Assembly: GCA_030248065.1 (NCBI GenBank)
Contig: JASAMV010008164.1
Coordinates: 1-64,000 of the forward strand
Reading direction: 5' to 3'
DNA length: 64,000 nucleotides
Origin: Rhynchonema sp. JSB1_4
Lineage: Eukaryota; Nematoda; Chromadorea; Monhysterida; Xyalidae
Shown here in pieces: positions 35,021 to 49,800 of the stretch; position 1 is the first letter of the stretch, and every line of letters starts with the position of its first letter. The translations under genes were made by a program, and so were the position numbers. A model generated the notes under the pieces. The model searched no databases, was not told the origin of the DNA, and worked only from the letters and a program-made list of their open reading frames with translations.

Positions 35021-37811
35021 ACCCTCAGCATTTCGATTAATTTATTCACATAATGTTTATTGTTATTTTCTGGTTTCGGTGCATTTAGTTCTTATGTTAT
35101 CGCAACATGTTCACCCACTAGTCGCCTTGCGGATACAAGTCACCAGAAGGCCAGTACGCAGTTAACGTCGCTTTGTCAACCAGGCTTCCCCCGTTCTGTT
35201 GATATTTTGTGCAAAAATCGTAACCATGTTGTCCCTAGACATGAACTGTTGTAGTAGTTTTGCACGTTACGTTGTTGTGATCCCGGTTCTGACATGCACA
35301 TATTAATTGTGTCATTTTTGGTGGTGCTACTGCCAAGCTAATTCCCAACATGACGATATGATTCAATTTCAAATGTTTGTTTTCGCCAGGTAAGTTACAG
35401 TCCACTGCCTGAACTTAAAGAGGATGTGTGTAACCCGCAAATAAATGAAATCGCGTGTAATATTGGGTTAGGTTTATCCGAAGTCAAACAACCGGCATCA
35501 TCCAACAATATGGTATATATGTACGTGTAAAGGAAAAAATGAATCTGCAGCATACAACAGGAAGCTGAGTTGGTTTACCAACTATGTATAGCAAACTATA
35601 GTTTGTTGAGAGCGTCGCAAATACGACCACAATCCTGCTGCACACCACAACTGCAGCAACAACAGGGACATGACGAGCTACAAGTTTTGGACCTAAATTT
35701 AGACTAGCCTTTCATAATTATACGGTAACCAATACGTTTAGACAAGAATTTAGCCAGCACACAACAAGGAGCAAAATGTCCGAAATTTTTTAGTCGAACG
35801 CAACTTTCTGGTAAAACCGGTAACATCGAAAACGCAAACATTGTGAACAAATTAGAATAGTATTGAAAACAATAGTATAAATACCCCCATATAGTTATAC
35901 GTAGGATCTGCACAATTAAAATTTTGAGCGCTCAGATAAAAATAAACGGTTGAGAGCAGACTTATGAAAACACATCAGAAAAGTTGATGATAAACTCCAG
36001 AAAAATGCGGCGAGCTTGAGCTATCATTGATTCATATTTAAATTCTCAGTTGGGATCTTTTCCCGTTAAATCTTGATGTCAACAAACCTCGGGTAACTGA
36101 CAACACCCTTTCGAGTGCAAAAAAATAACGTTAGCTTTTTAGAAGTCATATATCATTAACCAGTGCATAGTCAGAGTGATTTGTGATCAGAATTGCGATT
36201 TTCTGCAAACAATTCCACGACGTAGACTATTACGACAATAGCCCGCATACGACTGGACTGACCCCATCTTGGATAAAAACACAGGCTCACACAAAAACAA
36301 ACAAGGCTGGGTGGATAAAACACGAAGGTGAGAACAACGTCGAATAAATAAATGGATACAGGAGCAGTTTTTTGAAAACAAAGGAATCATACTTCTATGG
36401 CATGAATGGTCGAGAGTATACTTGTGGAAACGATTCTGAATCTCAAAGCACACAACCATTCGAGATGGTATAAATCATATATTTAAGCACACAGTAATCA
36501 GTGAGCGCTTGAAGCTCTTCGTTGTGGCTAACAATTATGACGAGCGGTACACATTAGGTAGGTAAAATACACCGAGCTAAGACAACGACAATCGATAATT
36601 TTTGAAAGCCCTTCCAATTATAAAGTAACACAACGCCAACACGAGCCCGATTTCGAAGGGGGCAGGTTAGTGAAACATTCATGCGTGGCTGCTGGTTTCG
36701 GAATTGTTACACAACACATTGAAGAACATACAACATGGTGCATGAGGATTTTCTCTTTCTATTTGTTTTGTGAGCACACCACCTTCGAAGTCGGGCACGT
36801 GTTGGCGTAGTTTGCTTTTTTTCGAACAAGCCCATTTAGTTTCGTTGAAGGTTTTTGATAAAAAATCATTTATGCCAGTCGCTATATTTGAGATTGGATA
36901 GAAGCAAGTAGCCGCACAGAAACGCAAAAAAATGGCCGGACTTTTTTCTGAAACGTTTTTGCAGTCACCAACACCAGCCACTTTTTTAACCTAAAGGTAC
37001 AATCGTGTAGACACGCACTAGCAAATAGCAAATGAAGTGACCTAATTTGGGTTCTGGTGTGTTTGGCGTGTACCCGCGTTGATCAAGTGCACATGCCCAC
37101 GCAGGCTGGTTTCTCATCAGCTTAGGCTACCACGGAGCCACAGTGTAATGACTGTGACGAACAAAGCGTAAATCGGACAGACATTGGGGAAACGCGTGGG
37201 AGCATATGCTGTACGCCGAACGCATCAGTACCTCAGTTTGGCACAGTATATCATGAAGCAAGTAGAGCAGGGCTGATCTACGCCTCGTGCCTAAACAACT
37301 TCTGAATATAACAGAACACAGGATAACGCGCTGCCATAATGATGATAATACTGTCTTGGACAGGCCAACAAATGCATGACTGACGATACAAACCAAAGAC
37401 CATAATCTACAACTTCAGAAGAACGGTGCGCGTTTGAATGAACAATGACAGTTTTGTACAGATAATTAACGTTGAACAATCAATCCTGATGTGACGAATA
37501 GCAACAATAGCACATAAATTTGTATCATAAAAATGCGACCCGCCAGCTATCAAAACCAAAATTCCAAAAACAGGTGCTTGTGCTGGCAATCCAAACCGAT
37601 TGAATTGAACAACAAGCTACCAGCTGCAAGCCCTATCTAAACGTCAGACACATAATGAACCGTGTATTTATGACATTCTGGCTAATATCACACGAGGGGC
37701 AACAAATTATTATTAAAGGTGATTTCGTGCATAAACGTAAACAAACTTCTTTTTCCCAACAAATACAAATAAAAGTGGTCATAAAACACTAGCAGCAGAA
37801 CATTTGAAACA
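35021..37811. other. Convergent intergenic region
   Basis: Lies between the + strand cysteine-rich array and the - strand esterase gene. AATAAA at 35440-35445 could be the array gene's poly(A) signal (420 bp after the stop). No coding exon is recognised on either strand. Confidence 0.45.
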
Positions 37812-40800
37812 TTATCTAGGTGTGGACGGCGACGACGTTCTTAACGGAGCCTGATCATCAAGGTGGACGCTGGTCTCCGACCGGTCATCGTCCAGTTCGA
37901 ACACGGCCTCGTCGTCAGCGTCAACCTGCAGAAAAAAGTCCACTTCAGCACTGTTTAGAGAAAACTCATGAAGCATCGGTGTCATCATGTCACTGTCTGA
38001 TGTTTCATAATACCCTCCGACTAGGTTTGTCAGATGAGTGCGTACCTCGCTGGTGTTTGGCGTGGGTGGTATGCGCATGATGGCATCAGGCGCTTTGTTC
38101 GGCTTGCCGTGCAACTCGAGACGTTCCATTGCACTCAGTTGTTGTTGTTGTGCGCCTGTAACGGTACACATCTCCTGTAGCGTCATGCCAACAACACATT
38201 CAACACGAAACATCAACACGAAACACGGATAAGAAAAAGGGGTCATCATCCAAAAGTGGGTATAACGTCAACTCAGTGAGCAACTTTGAGCTGATACACT
38301 GATTGTGAGACAATATTGCTGTTTGTCACTTGGTCGCGCAACGGTTGTTGCTGTTGAGGAAGCCCGCATCAGAGCCGAACAAGCCTAAGCATAAGCCTAC
38401 GCTTAAACCAAAGCCAGTTGAAGATACGCGCGAGGCGCGACCAATCTAAGACCGATGTCCCCATTAACACGGACAGCTAGTTCCCCTTCTTGATCACGCG
38501 TACAGTACCATCAATGGCTGAATCAAAATTGCACATTTACAACGTGGATATTTACGCGATAAGTAATGCAATGCAAAAGTTGGAATGAAACATTCCAAGA
38601 ATGGATAGGTTATACAATCGTTTCGTTCATGTAATGAGTGGAGAATTGCATGCAGGTATGTAATGAAGAATTGCACCGCGGCCAAAACGCACCCAATTCC
38701 AGATATCCACCGGTGGGTGCAGCCGACACCTCAATGCTACTGTCCAATTCTTCGTCATAGCTCGTCTCGTCGGTCAGTGTACCACCACTGGCCACTGTTG
38801 ACACTAATGTTTCACAATGTGCTCGCAAAAGATTCACGTCCGGTTCGTCGGTGATCGAGACCTTCTTGCTGCTGGCTGCCGTCGAACTCGGCACCGAATT
38901 ACGACGGGGCGATCGGGCACCGGACGACGAACCGCCGGCACCCGTGCGTGACGACGGACGAAGGTTGAGGTGCATGCCTGCAACAACGAGGCCACATTGT
39001 TGTGCCAGTCAAATTGGGGGTCAGTCCCGTGTAGATCAAGTCATGCTATGTAGTCAGTGTAATTCGATGTTCTGACAATGACACTGCTTCCGACCACAGT
39101 CTCGGAGCAACAACAGCTGCTAAACAACTGTTACGTTGGTAAAAAGTCAGGCTTTCGTACCGTTAACCTCTGGACGATCACGGAGTTTGGTAAAACACAA
39201 ACAGCTGAGAACTGAAACGTGGGGCCCTATCTGTGCGCAGGCGATTGCCGCTTGCCTGATTACGCCAGGCATCGAACCAACCCGTATCGGCGTCGGATGT
39301 TGATTGTTGCGAATCGCGACTGTGCGGTGCTGCGTGCTGATTGGCTGACACACGACCCGACTCGTCCTCGCTAATGTCTTCCTCCCAGACTGAAAGTGAA
39401 GAGAAAATATTTCTGACAACGCAATCAAAGAAAAAAATTAGTTGTTTTTATTGTTATGTTGGCTTGTTAATTGGTCACCAGAACGATAAAACGTTGATTT
39501 TCGCAAGGGGAATTTAGATTTTGTCCATCAGTACGGGAAGATGGCAGTGCGTTTGTTACGGAACACACAAAGCATTTTTGGAACAACATGTGACAAAACG
39601 CAATCGCCTGCTGATACTGTAATTGTCACAAAAATGGTAGCAAAAATTTCCATCTCGCGAGTAATGGGAAGAGCCAAGCGGGACTTAGGCACGTTTGGTT
39701 ACATGACAATGTCAGCGACAAGTTAGGGCGTTGACGAAAAAAGTCGCAAAAGGGCACAAACTCGCTAGATTATGATTCTGGTCCCTCGAAACGCGCACGA
39801 GAAATTGCTCGATCACCGCTGCTTTATCGCCTAGAATGTTGAGGGAATCCCCACAATAACAAGTCAAAACAACCTAGCACGAACGACTGGCAAGCAGAAA
39901 ACCCAAAAATTTTTAACCGCAACACATTGCTGTGAGCGTTTCGTCTCCGGTTCTCACAAAAATAAAACCTAACAGCCTTTTTGTCTAGCCAGTCAGTTAT
40001 CACGCACGGCTCACGATAACCTTTCTATCAGGGTACCACGTGCGATTATCGAAGAACAATGCACACACGCACACACACATCTATCGCCATGGGAAAGCCC
40101 TAACCCGTTGTAGGGAACAAACACGAGACTTACAGAATGTATCCATCAACCGAACCACCCAAACGAACCATCAGGCAAATCATCCAACAAACTGTCATCG
40201 GCCCTTCGCATACTGCCGGGCACGGCGCTGACGGCGGCCGCCAGGTCCGTGAACGACACTCCACCCAGACCATGCCGGGTCATCAGACGATTGCGCGAGC
40301 CGCGCGACATCTGCAAACAATGCATTGTGTGATCAATCAAGTGATGGTGTAATCATAAGTTTGTGTATACTGTATACTATGTATTCACAATCAAAGCCAC
40401 CCGTCTGGGACTAGTTTGTGCATGCTGGTGTTTGGATCTACCTGTGGTTTTCACATGATTTCAAAATGGTTTTCATATTTTTGGTTGACTGACCTTGACA
40501 AAAATGGCAATAAATCATGCAAATCAAACAGCTTACTTCAAGAAGTCCAAACCAACTAAACCTAAAAAATAATGCTGACATGCCATTAGGTAGAGAACAA
40601 CATCAAATTAACAAGGCCACACCAAGATCTCCGATGAAGTTCTGGATTAAAAAGAGAACTAAGCAACAACAATACGTTCTTGCACTACGCGAACTTACAA
40701 GTTCAAAATCAGCATCAGGCAGCGATGCCAGCCGATGCTAAAACAATATTTCCCGGCGTGAGCCTCACTGTCGTCGAGCAAATTGCTGGCATTAAAAACT

Positions 40801-43800
40801 ACCTAGAAACACTAGTTCTAGTCCTATTCATCACACCTGTCATACAAATCAAAGCCAAAAAACGCAAACGACCAGTGCCACAATGAGTTCAAATAAAATA
40901 CTGAAGTGTGTGTGTGCACAGGATAGATTTCACAAAAAAACGAAGTCACAAAAATGTCGGTAGGCGCCAATCCGAACAAAAAGCAACCGAGCCGAACCCA
41001 CCTTCCTCCTCTGCTGTATCTTCTCGGTGAAGGCCTCCATCGGATGATCGATGAACAGCTCGGATCGACGTCGACGTCGCGGCAACATCAGGTTCAGGAA
41101 CTTGTCGTCCGCCGACAGCAGGTCGAGGCAGATACGTTGCGCGTGCACTTCGCCGATTTTCTGAAATCCGGCTTGATGTCTCAATTTATAAGTGGTTCCC
41201 ACCAGTTCAGCCAATCACAACAAATTGAGGAGACGTACATAGATTTCATCGAATTTTCCGAAGTCCAACGTCTTGAATTTCTCGACCGGCGGTCGTACGT
41301 AGCGAACGTAGGGCGCTTTCTTCACCTGTTCCAGTGTGCGCACACAAGACACATACGCCAGGCGATGTTGGATTTCGTTCAGATCCATAATCTGTAGAGC
41401 AACCGACGACTGCACATTCTTTACAAAACTGAGAATAATTGGTGCAACAACAACAACACGATCAACCAACCCTGGCCGTTTCCGCCCACGGATTCAGCCA
41501 ATTCCACAACACCCACGTGCCCGATAACGAATCACCATAGTTGTAGAATTGCGTCTCCGATTCCGAGCCGACATCAACAGCGATCACTCGTCGAAAACCG
41601 AGGGTGTACATAACGTCAGCTGTAATGTTTGATTGTTGTTGTTTTGAAGTTCACACTGGCTTCAGTGATAGCTTTGGCAGTATAAATTGTTATCAAAGCT
41701 GTGCAGTTCTCTTGAAAGATTACGTTTAGCAGCAAAAGCAAAATTCGAACCCGAATCCAAAAATGCGTTAAAATAAGCCATTAGGGCTAACTGCATGTGG
41801 ACTGTGGAAGCAAAAGAGCGTTTAATTCCCTATAGTCTTGTGTACGACGCAAAAAATGCAAACATACAAACGCAACCGACCAGGCAAATTGTTGACATAT
41901 CCCCCATCCAACAGATAATGTCCATCTTGTGGGTCACAGAGCGGCGGCAGGTAACCGGCCAGGGTCATGCTCGCACGACAATACGCCCACAGCGGACCTG
42001 AAAACTCATAAATTACACATAAATTCACAGAACTCATTCGGCATTCAGATTAATCTGAGCTTTACACTGGCTTTTCAATGAACCGACGGTGGCCAGGCCC
42101 AAGGATAAAAATCACCATCAAATCTGCGTGAACAATGATGGAGCTGATCAAAAGACTATGGCTCAGCTCGGTATGCACTCAGCTCACGTGCTGAGGCACA
42201 ATGCAAGGTCACCTTGCTCGATCAAACAAGCGTACCCACATGACCAAGCACAACATAATGCAAGCACGTGTGTGTGTGTGTGTGGTGCACCACAGTGTTG
42301 TGGCTTTGTGGCGGTGAAGAGAATGTTCATTGGGTACAACTGCCGTGACTGAATGCACGCGTCTAAATGACCCAAAAAAACAGCCAGAGCAGACAACACA
42401 CGTCCAATACTCTCTGATCGTTTTTGGCGCCCATTTTGGGTTTATGTATGGGTACAAGACAGCACTGCGTGTCGCCTGGCTAGCTCAGTCGGTAGAGCGT
42501 TGGACTCTTAATCCAACGGTCGTGGGTTCGAGCCCCACGTCGGGCGTTAACAGTTTTTTGTTTTCCAACTTACATAGGTACTGTCAAAGTAAAACAAGCG
42601 CACAAAATTCCTCAAAAGCGACAATTTTAGAAACCGTGGTCACAAGTCCCAAAATGAACCGTAAACGCGAAAACGAAAAGCAATTCAAATAACATAAAAA
42701 ATGAAAAAATATGCACGCCCGACGTGGGGCTCGAACCCACGACCGTTGGATTAAGAGTCCAACGCTCTACCGACTGAGCTAGCCAGGCGACACAGACGGT
42801 CGCATTATACTTGCTTATGACCAAAATGTGCGGAAAACAATACACAGATAAGGAACACTTGCCACAATAAGTGTGCCCAGCACAGTGTGTGCGTGTGCAC
42901 TTGGGCAATAAGACCCCGAGCGCGTTCATAAGGTACACGTGCAACAGCTCAGGAACCAATCCGAATATAATAGCAAGCGGTGATTGTCGTACCCAAGAAC
43001 AAAAGAAGCTACAGGACACAAACACGTGCACTGCATCACAGCGATCGCTTGAGGTAACAAGGAAAATGCTGGCGCACGTAAAAACAAGAGTACGAGTCGG
43101 CAAGCAGGACAACGGGCCAAAGTGCAGAAGATAGAGCAGTAAAACAGCAAAATATCAAACGCACCATTTTTGTGCACGCGCATTTCGTGTGTCGTGAGAT
43201 CAGTCGTGATGCAAAAGAACGGAATCCAAAGATCGTCAATTTCAGTGTCGCCTGCAAAAGTATTCGACAAACATGTGTAATTCACATGAGAATTTGAATT
43301 GTTTCCTCTCATCGTACCCATGGACGATAACCTGGGGTGGGGTACCACACCACCAGTCTGTGAGAGCAAGAGCATGGGCCGGAAGAAATCACTGCACGGC
43401 ACACATTGACGATAGGCAACAATGTATGAAAATTACATCAATCTTTGTTTGCTGACCAACCGAAACATTTCTGAATGGAATGATTGAATGAGCGACCAGT
43501 GAGCAACGCTGCGTGACAGTAGGTGACGTCTTGCAGCTTGGAGAAAAACGACGTCATGTCCTGCAATGTAATGGGAAGAGTCGAGTTTGTTAATGAAAAA
43601 CTGTTGCTGTGCGCGCAGCTCAACAAACACTCCCAGTTCGGTTATTCCAGCGGTCTAAAAGAGCTTGTATGAAAAAGACCAAACCACAATCTCATTCTGA
43701 ACGTACCATGAACCAAGGCCGAGCCTTCATGTGCAGCAGCTCACCGTTCGGATCCGCACAATACAAACCGCCAATTAGGGAGCCGATTGACACTCCTGGG

Positions 43801-46800
43801 GAAAAAACAAAAAATGATGCTATAAATTATGGGAAAAACATGTTTATCCAGTGGCTCACCAGCAACGGCATCGATTGGTATGCCATGTTCGTGCATTGCC
43901 TTGATCATGCCAATGTGCGCTGCACCGCTGCAAAAAGTGGTGACTGATTTGTATAACCAAGCGACCTAGCATTGTCACAAATTTTGTGTTGATTCTACGA
44001 CAGGCGTCGGTCTATGAAGCATCACCATACGACAAGAAAAACCACTAAATCCGACTTATACCACACGCGCGTGACATAGCCGACTACGAGGCCACCACGC
44101 AGACCAACCGTGCCCCGCCGCCTCCCAGCACCAGACCAACGGCGTTGCCAGTCAACAGTCGTGCGACACGCGCAAAGTCGCTGTGAATGTCAATCTGTTG
44201 TGTGTAGACGTTCTTCTCGTAGTAGGACACCTGCAAAACGTGCACGACCACCCTCGATTATCGCTGGAACGAACCAAGTCAAAAGCGACAACTGCAAAAA
44301 GTATCACAAAAACTGGGTGAAACACGGATTAGAACAGCTTCATCGTCGTCGGACACCAAAAAAATCAGCGGTACTGGTATGCGCAGGTAACAGAACTACT
44401 GTTCCCTATGCGTAGCTCCTTCCAAGTGGCGGTTTAGAACTTAGTTAAGGCTTGGGCGCAAGTGAATTTTAAAAACATGCCTAAGGAGTGTGTAGCAGTG
44501 TTTCATTTAGTTCTTATAAATGTGAGCAAGATTAGAGTAAACAAGCAAGACTAAACCGAAACCCAGTCCGCGTCTGGTAATGACCGATGACCAATACATG
44601 TACACTCCCCATCCGTTCACTCACAATACTTTTCTCGATCAAGGGCGTGTTCGGTTTCATTGCCACGTCATTCGACCATCGATACATGCGATTCGGTGCG
44701 CGCACGTGGTGATGACCACTGAACCAACCTGAAAATCAGGCACAATTCAATCACATTACACACAGCACAATCAGCAACAATGGCGCCGTCTTCATCTGAA
44801 AGCGACACCGTACCCCTGGTTTTGATCCATTCAAACGTGCCGCGTGGTCGATCGGTGCCCTCCGGCCACAACAGTATCAACTCGCGATTCGTGCGCACGC
44901 CCTCCGGCATCAGACTCTGTTCGGTTTCCAGCTGAACAATGTGTGTTCACTTGTTGCACGTTTGCGTTGAGTGAGAATCAAACAATGACTGAGAAATTCA
45001 TAAATCATTTAGACAATGTGGCGTTTTTTCTGCAGAGACGCATTTGTTCAGCACCAACTTTATGCACGAATATGGCCAGCACTTGAATGCATGCAATCCA
45101 CCTACGTTAGGCCGGGCCTAATCAATCGCAAATAGCAACGGTACTCCTAAAGTTTACGCCAGGTGGTTGTTCAGGCCTTTAGTTTGGCGGCGGCTTTAGC
45201 CGACATTAAGGTTGGGCTAAGGCTCCGCCAAGTCAACCACAGATCTCAGTCTGACAAGCAATGTTCACTCACGAATCCCAATGACGGACTGTCGGTGCCA
45301 TTGGCGACCACAATGAGCGCATCGGCCTGATGCAGACATCGCCGTGTCCACGCAGTCATCTCGAAGTCGCATTCATAAATGACCAACGTGTACGTGTCCT
45401 CCTGACTGTTCAGCCAGTTCATCAGACGGAAATCGCTCGCTCTGCAAACACCGAAGTGCGTAATTGAATGCAGAATGAGTTGTGCAACCACAGCCAGCAG
45501 CAAGTAATGCCTAGATTCGTATATGGTGCCTGAACTCGAAGCGCGCCGCAGGCTCCTTTTAGCAAGATTACATTCAGCCAACCCAAGTCAACTCTGTCAT
45601 CTTATATCCAACAGAACACCACCGGTCTGAAGCGAAACGCTTATAAAGAATAAAAAACACGGACTTTTCCAGCACAGCTGGATCGAGATGTTCGGCCACA
45701 ACACGACTCGTCAACATGAGCACATTGGCGTTCGTGTACGCTCTGCAACACAGAATGCGTCGTGTATCCACTTTAGTTCACAAAGTGTTGTTTTGCAATG
45801 GCGATAATTATTGCACCGCTTTTGACGACCAAGTTGTTTCAATGTACCTAGTCAGCAATTGTTGGTCAAAATTTGCGCTCCTACTTTATTACCAAATGGG
45901 GGTAAATCAAAAAGTGTGGAAAACAAAACGCTGCTCACAAAAAACGATATTTGTTGCTTGTTTATTAGTAAAACGAATCAAACGCACCTTATGGCATGAT
46001 ACAGTTCACACGTGAATGGCACCAACGGCACATTGCGACTAGCAGGCATCACAGCCAACGTGTGCAGATTGCGGACGTGTGTCAACGGCTCGTTGGAGAA
46101 ATCTGTGAACAAACAATGCCATAGGTCAGGTGTGAAGCGGCGGCTTTTTCCCAGAACAGTGGCTGGTCAAAACAAAACAGGGTGTAAAAATGACAAAAAG
46201 TGTGCATAGGGACAACACGCACTTTTCTGACCAAACAGACATGATGCGGCTGGGCACACTTGTTTCCAAAATATTGAATGCAGAGGAGCTACTGTAATTT
46301 ACAATTTCTGGTAGAGGCCAAATGTTATCAGATTGACGATGACATTTGCACAATTCTTGCCGATTTCACAAATGCAGGCTGGCAGATCCTTGCTGAACGA
46401 AGAACAAATTGAAAATCGAAATGCGTAAAACTCTTCAACTCACTTCCTGTCAGTTTCCTATGCGCGCTGTTGTAGTAATGGCCCAACAGTAGAATAATAC
46501 GAAAACCGACCTAAACGAAAATTTTATTATTGCAGATGATTACACGACGACGCAACCAAATGAACAATAACTACATGGCACCAACGAAAAAAGAAAGGAA
46601 AGAAAGAACACACCTCCGGAAATTTCAGCCGAATGTAATTGAGCAATCCATGTGGAATTTTGGCCAGTTGTGAATATCGGACGGCCAGCACCGTCGACGC
46701 ACGTGATTCGTTCATTAAGACTTCCACCTAAAAATTAGATGTTTCATCAAAAAAATGGATAAGTTACCGTAATCGGTGAATATGCCCGCGTTTTTTACTC

Positions 46801-49800
46801 GGAATCGGGTTTTTAAAAGTGTATGTCTGCACATGCACATCCTGAACCCTAAACGGAACGAGGATTTTTCGGTCACTGTCAAGAGTATTCATTACATAGA
46901 TTGGCCATTATGAGGTGCAATGCGGGTACCAAAACGTTACTGAAAAATATTCACCTGGGGTTTCACCACCACGAAATGAGCGCACTGCATAACAAACACA
47001 ATAGGGTAGAAAATCATGAAGGTCCAACATACCAATCCGACCATATCACCCCGGCCAAACTCTTCCACGGCCTCCTTCCTGTTGTCGGCAGCGGCCACGA
47101 CCGACCGCAGTCGTCCGCTGATCACAACGTGCAGACACATGGCCGGGTCGCCCTGTCTGAACACGCGCAACATGTGATTCACATTTTCAATCAACATAAC
47201 ATATCCAACGAACTTTTGGACCATTTTTAATCATTTTTCTGTTTTGAATGCCTGTGGATTTTGCTAGATCAGGAACAGAAGTGGTGACCTGGTAAGCATT
47301 GCAGTGACTGACACTGACAGGCTCACAAATCGAGACTCCTCTCAAATCACAAAAAACAACAAATAAAGTGACCTAACTAAACATACCGATACAAGGCAGT
47401 GCCGGAGTCGACCATCTGCCAATCGAGTGCAAAGTCAACACCGCGCATGAACGGTGACAAACGCGAAAGCACCGATCGGCAGACGGGAAGAATCACTGAT
47501 GGTTTCATCGCCATTATACTGAAACGTACGGAATTCAGATGCGTGAAGAAGAAATATTCCTTGTTGTATGCCACCGTAAAAGAAAGTCTTCTTTTGGTTT
47601 AACTGAAAACCGCTGAGCTTACCGCGATGTTATAAATTTACCACTTAATCACACAGGGATGTGCCGGCTATAGTTATCGAAGAACCGCTTCTTTATCTTT
47701 TTGGACAAAAACCGGAACAAAACTAAAAAACCGATTGAGAACCGTAGTGTATAAGCACAGGGGAGCCCAAATCAAGCATTTTGGATCTATTGTGTATTAC
47801 TGACACCGCATGTTCTGTTAACATGTCCTGTGATCTGTCCTGATGTCCGTGATCTTTCTCTCTCCTTGGCGCTTTTTGTAGCTTTTATTTGCTGTGGTTT
47901 TGTTATAACCAGTGTTGTAACTATTTTTATTTCCGTAACTGTCCCACCCGGTCTTGTAACTGTGCTTCTATCACTAATTTACGTGCATGGTTTTATGCGT
48001 CACTGAGAGCAATAAACCAAACCAACCAACTGACACCGCACATGTGTATTCCGAAAAAACTGTCGAATCTTAAGGAAAAATGGGTGGGCCCGGTTTTTTT
48101 GTTTTTTTCACACCTCCGGAACGCTTGGAAAAGTTTTTTCGGTTTTCTTTCCAGAAAAAAGTTTTTTTCACGCAACTATAGTGCCGGCCATCAAAACACA
48201 ACAACGTCGTACGTAGCAACATGGAACGAAACAACAATGTCAAGAAATCAACCCAGCACCAACTGGTAGAAGTCATTGGCCTTGATGACGGCGAATCGAC
48301 TGTTTGTGCGTGTGCGCAGCGTGTAGAACGATGGCTCGCCGGACAACAGTTGCAGGCCACCGATCAGTTCGTCGGCGTAACAGATCGACACCGTAATCTC
48401 CTTACTGTCGCTATCCGCTTGACGCTCGGGGTTCGCTGGGTCGGATGGCTCTGTTGTGAGAAATAAGATTGTGCACGTGTTCACACTTGGACACCGGAAC
48501 AAACACGAATCATCCGCGCGTTTAAGTTCCTCGTCTCTATGCTTCTCGCCAGCTGGTTCACAAATAGCCCGCAGGCAGGCCCGCTTCATGTTTCAGCTAA
48601 TCGTCCTGTTTCATCGACAATGAGATTCCTCTTTGCAGCGAGTGTGCCGTTTCAATATCACAAGTTCATTCATATGCCGCCAACCCACCATCTTGATCAC
48701 TCGATGCCACGCTCGCTATCGCACTTGCAGCACTGCGTCGTTGCGTCAACTTCACACTGCCGTGCAACACAAGGTACAGATTGGTGGTGTCCTGCGTGGT
48801 AAATTGCAAATCAACTGGTCAAAGGTAAAAAATACTGTCGTTCAGTTGGGTCACCAACGTCTGCTTACTTGGTCCAAAAAATCTGTTAAGTGCCAAATAT
48901 CTCTGTTTCCACACGGTGAACCACCTACACTACGATAGCACCACTTGGGTATGCGACTGCAAAATTAGGTTGGGCCAGATCTAAAGGCCTGACTATACTT
49001 CGTTCTCTCAGAGAACAAAGAACAAATTCTCGCGCGCTGATTGGCTGTTGAACGTACGTGGACCAATCAGCGCGCGAGAATTTGTTCTTTGTTCTCCGAG
49101 AGAACGAAGTATAGTTAGGCCTTTAGTCTGACAAAAGGGTTTGCTGATTTTGAGCTCAGATATAGGCAACTGTTGCTTGCTGATGTTGCATATAAGCGAA
49201 CTCACCGACGATCCCTGTTCAACGACGACCGAGTTCTCCGGGTACGACTCGACGCTGACGCGGTCCTGCAACATCGCCATGTCGTTCTCACCTTCCAGAC
49301 CGAGAATTTGTGCGAATCGTTTGCACGCTATTTGTTGGACTTTTTTCTCGTCTGAAAAGCGAGAAGGGCACAAGGTTTTGGACAGACACACGAACGTGAA
49401 CATTGCATACCAGTCAAAGTGGAGCCCTCGCCGCTGTGTCTCCGTCTGCGATCAGTCCTCTGTCCCGGTGCAGACGCATGTCGCTGACGTCGTTCGCCAT
49501 CCGCTTGTATTGATTGGATCGTCTACAATGCCAGTTTATTTGCAATGTTCGAATTTTTAAATGTTGCTGTACTGGAAAGATTGGTATTTCCGTCCAATTT
49601 AATTTGGGCTGACTTTCTTCCTGATTACAAGCCGAGTATTCCTTGTGGTGAATGACAGTGACTGAAAATTCCTGCTCACACACGGTTCAGATCACCTGTT
49701 CACAACTAGAGCGACTCTCACATGTTACTGCAATGCAGCAGCACAGCTTCATTCCGACAAAAACAAGAACGAAGACCAACCCACCGGTCTTGTCAATTCG

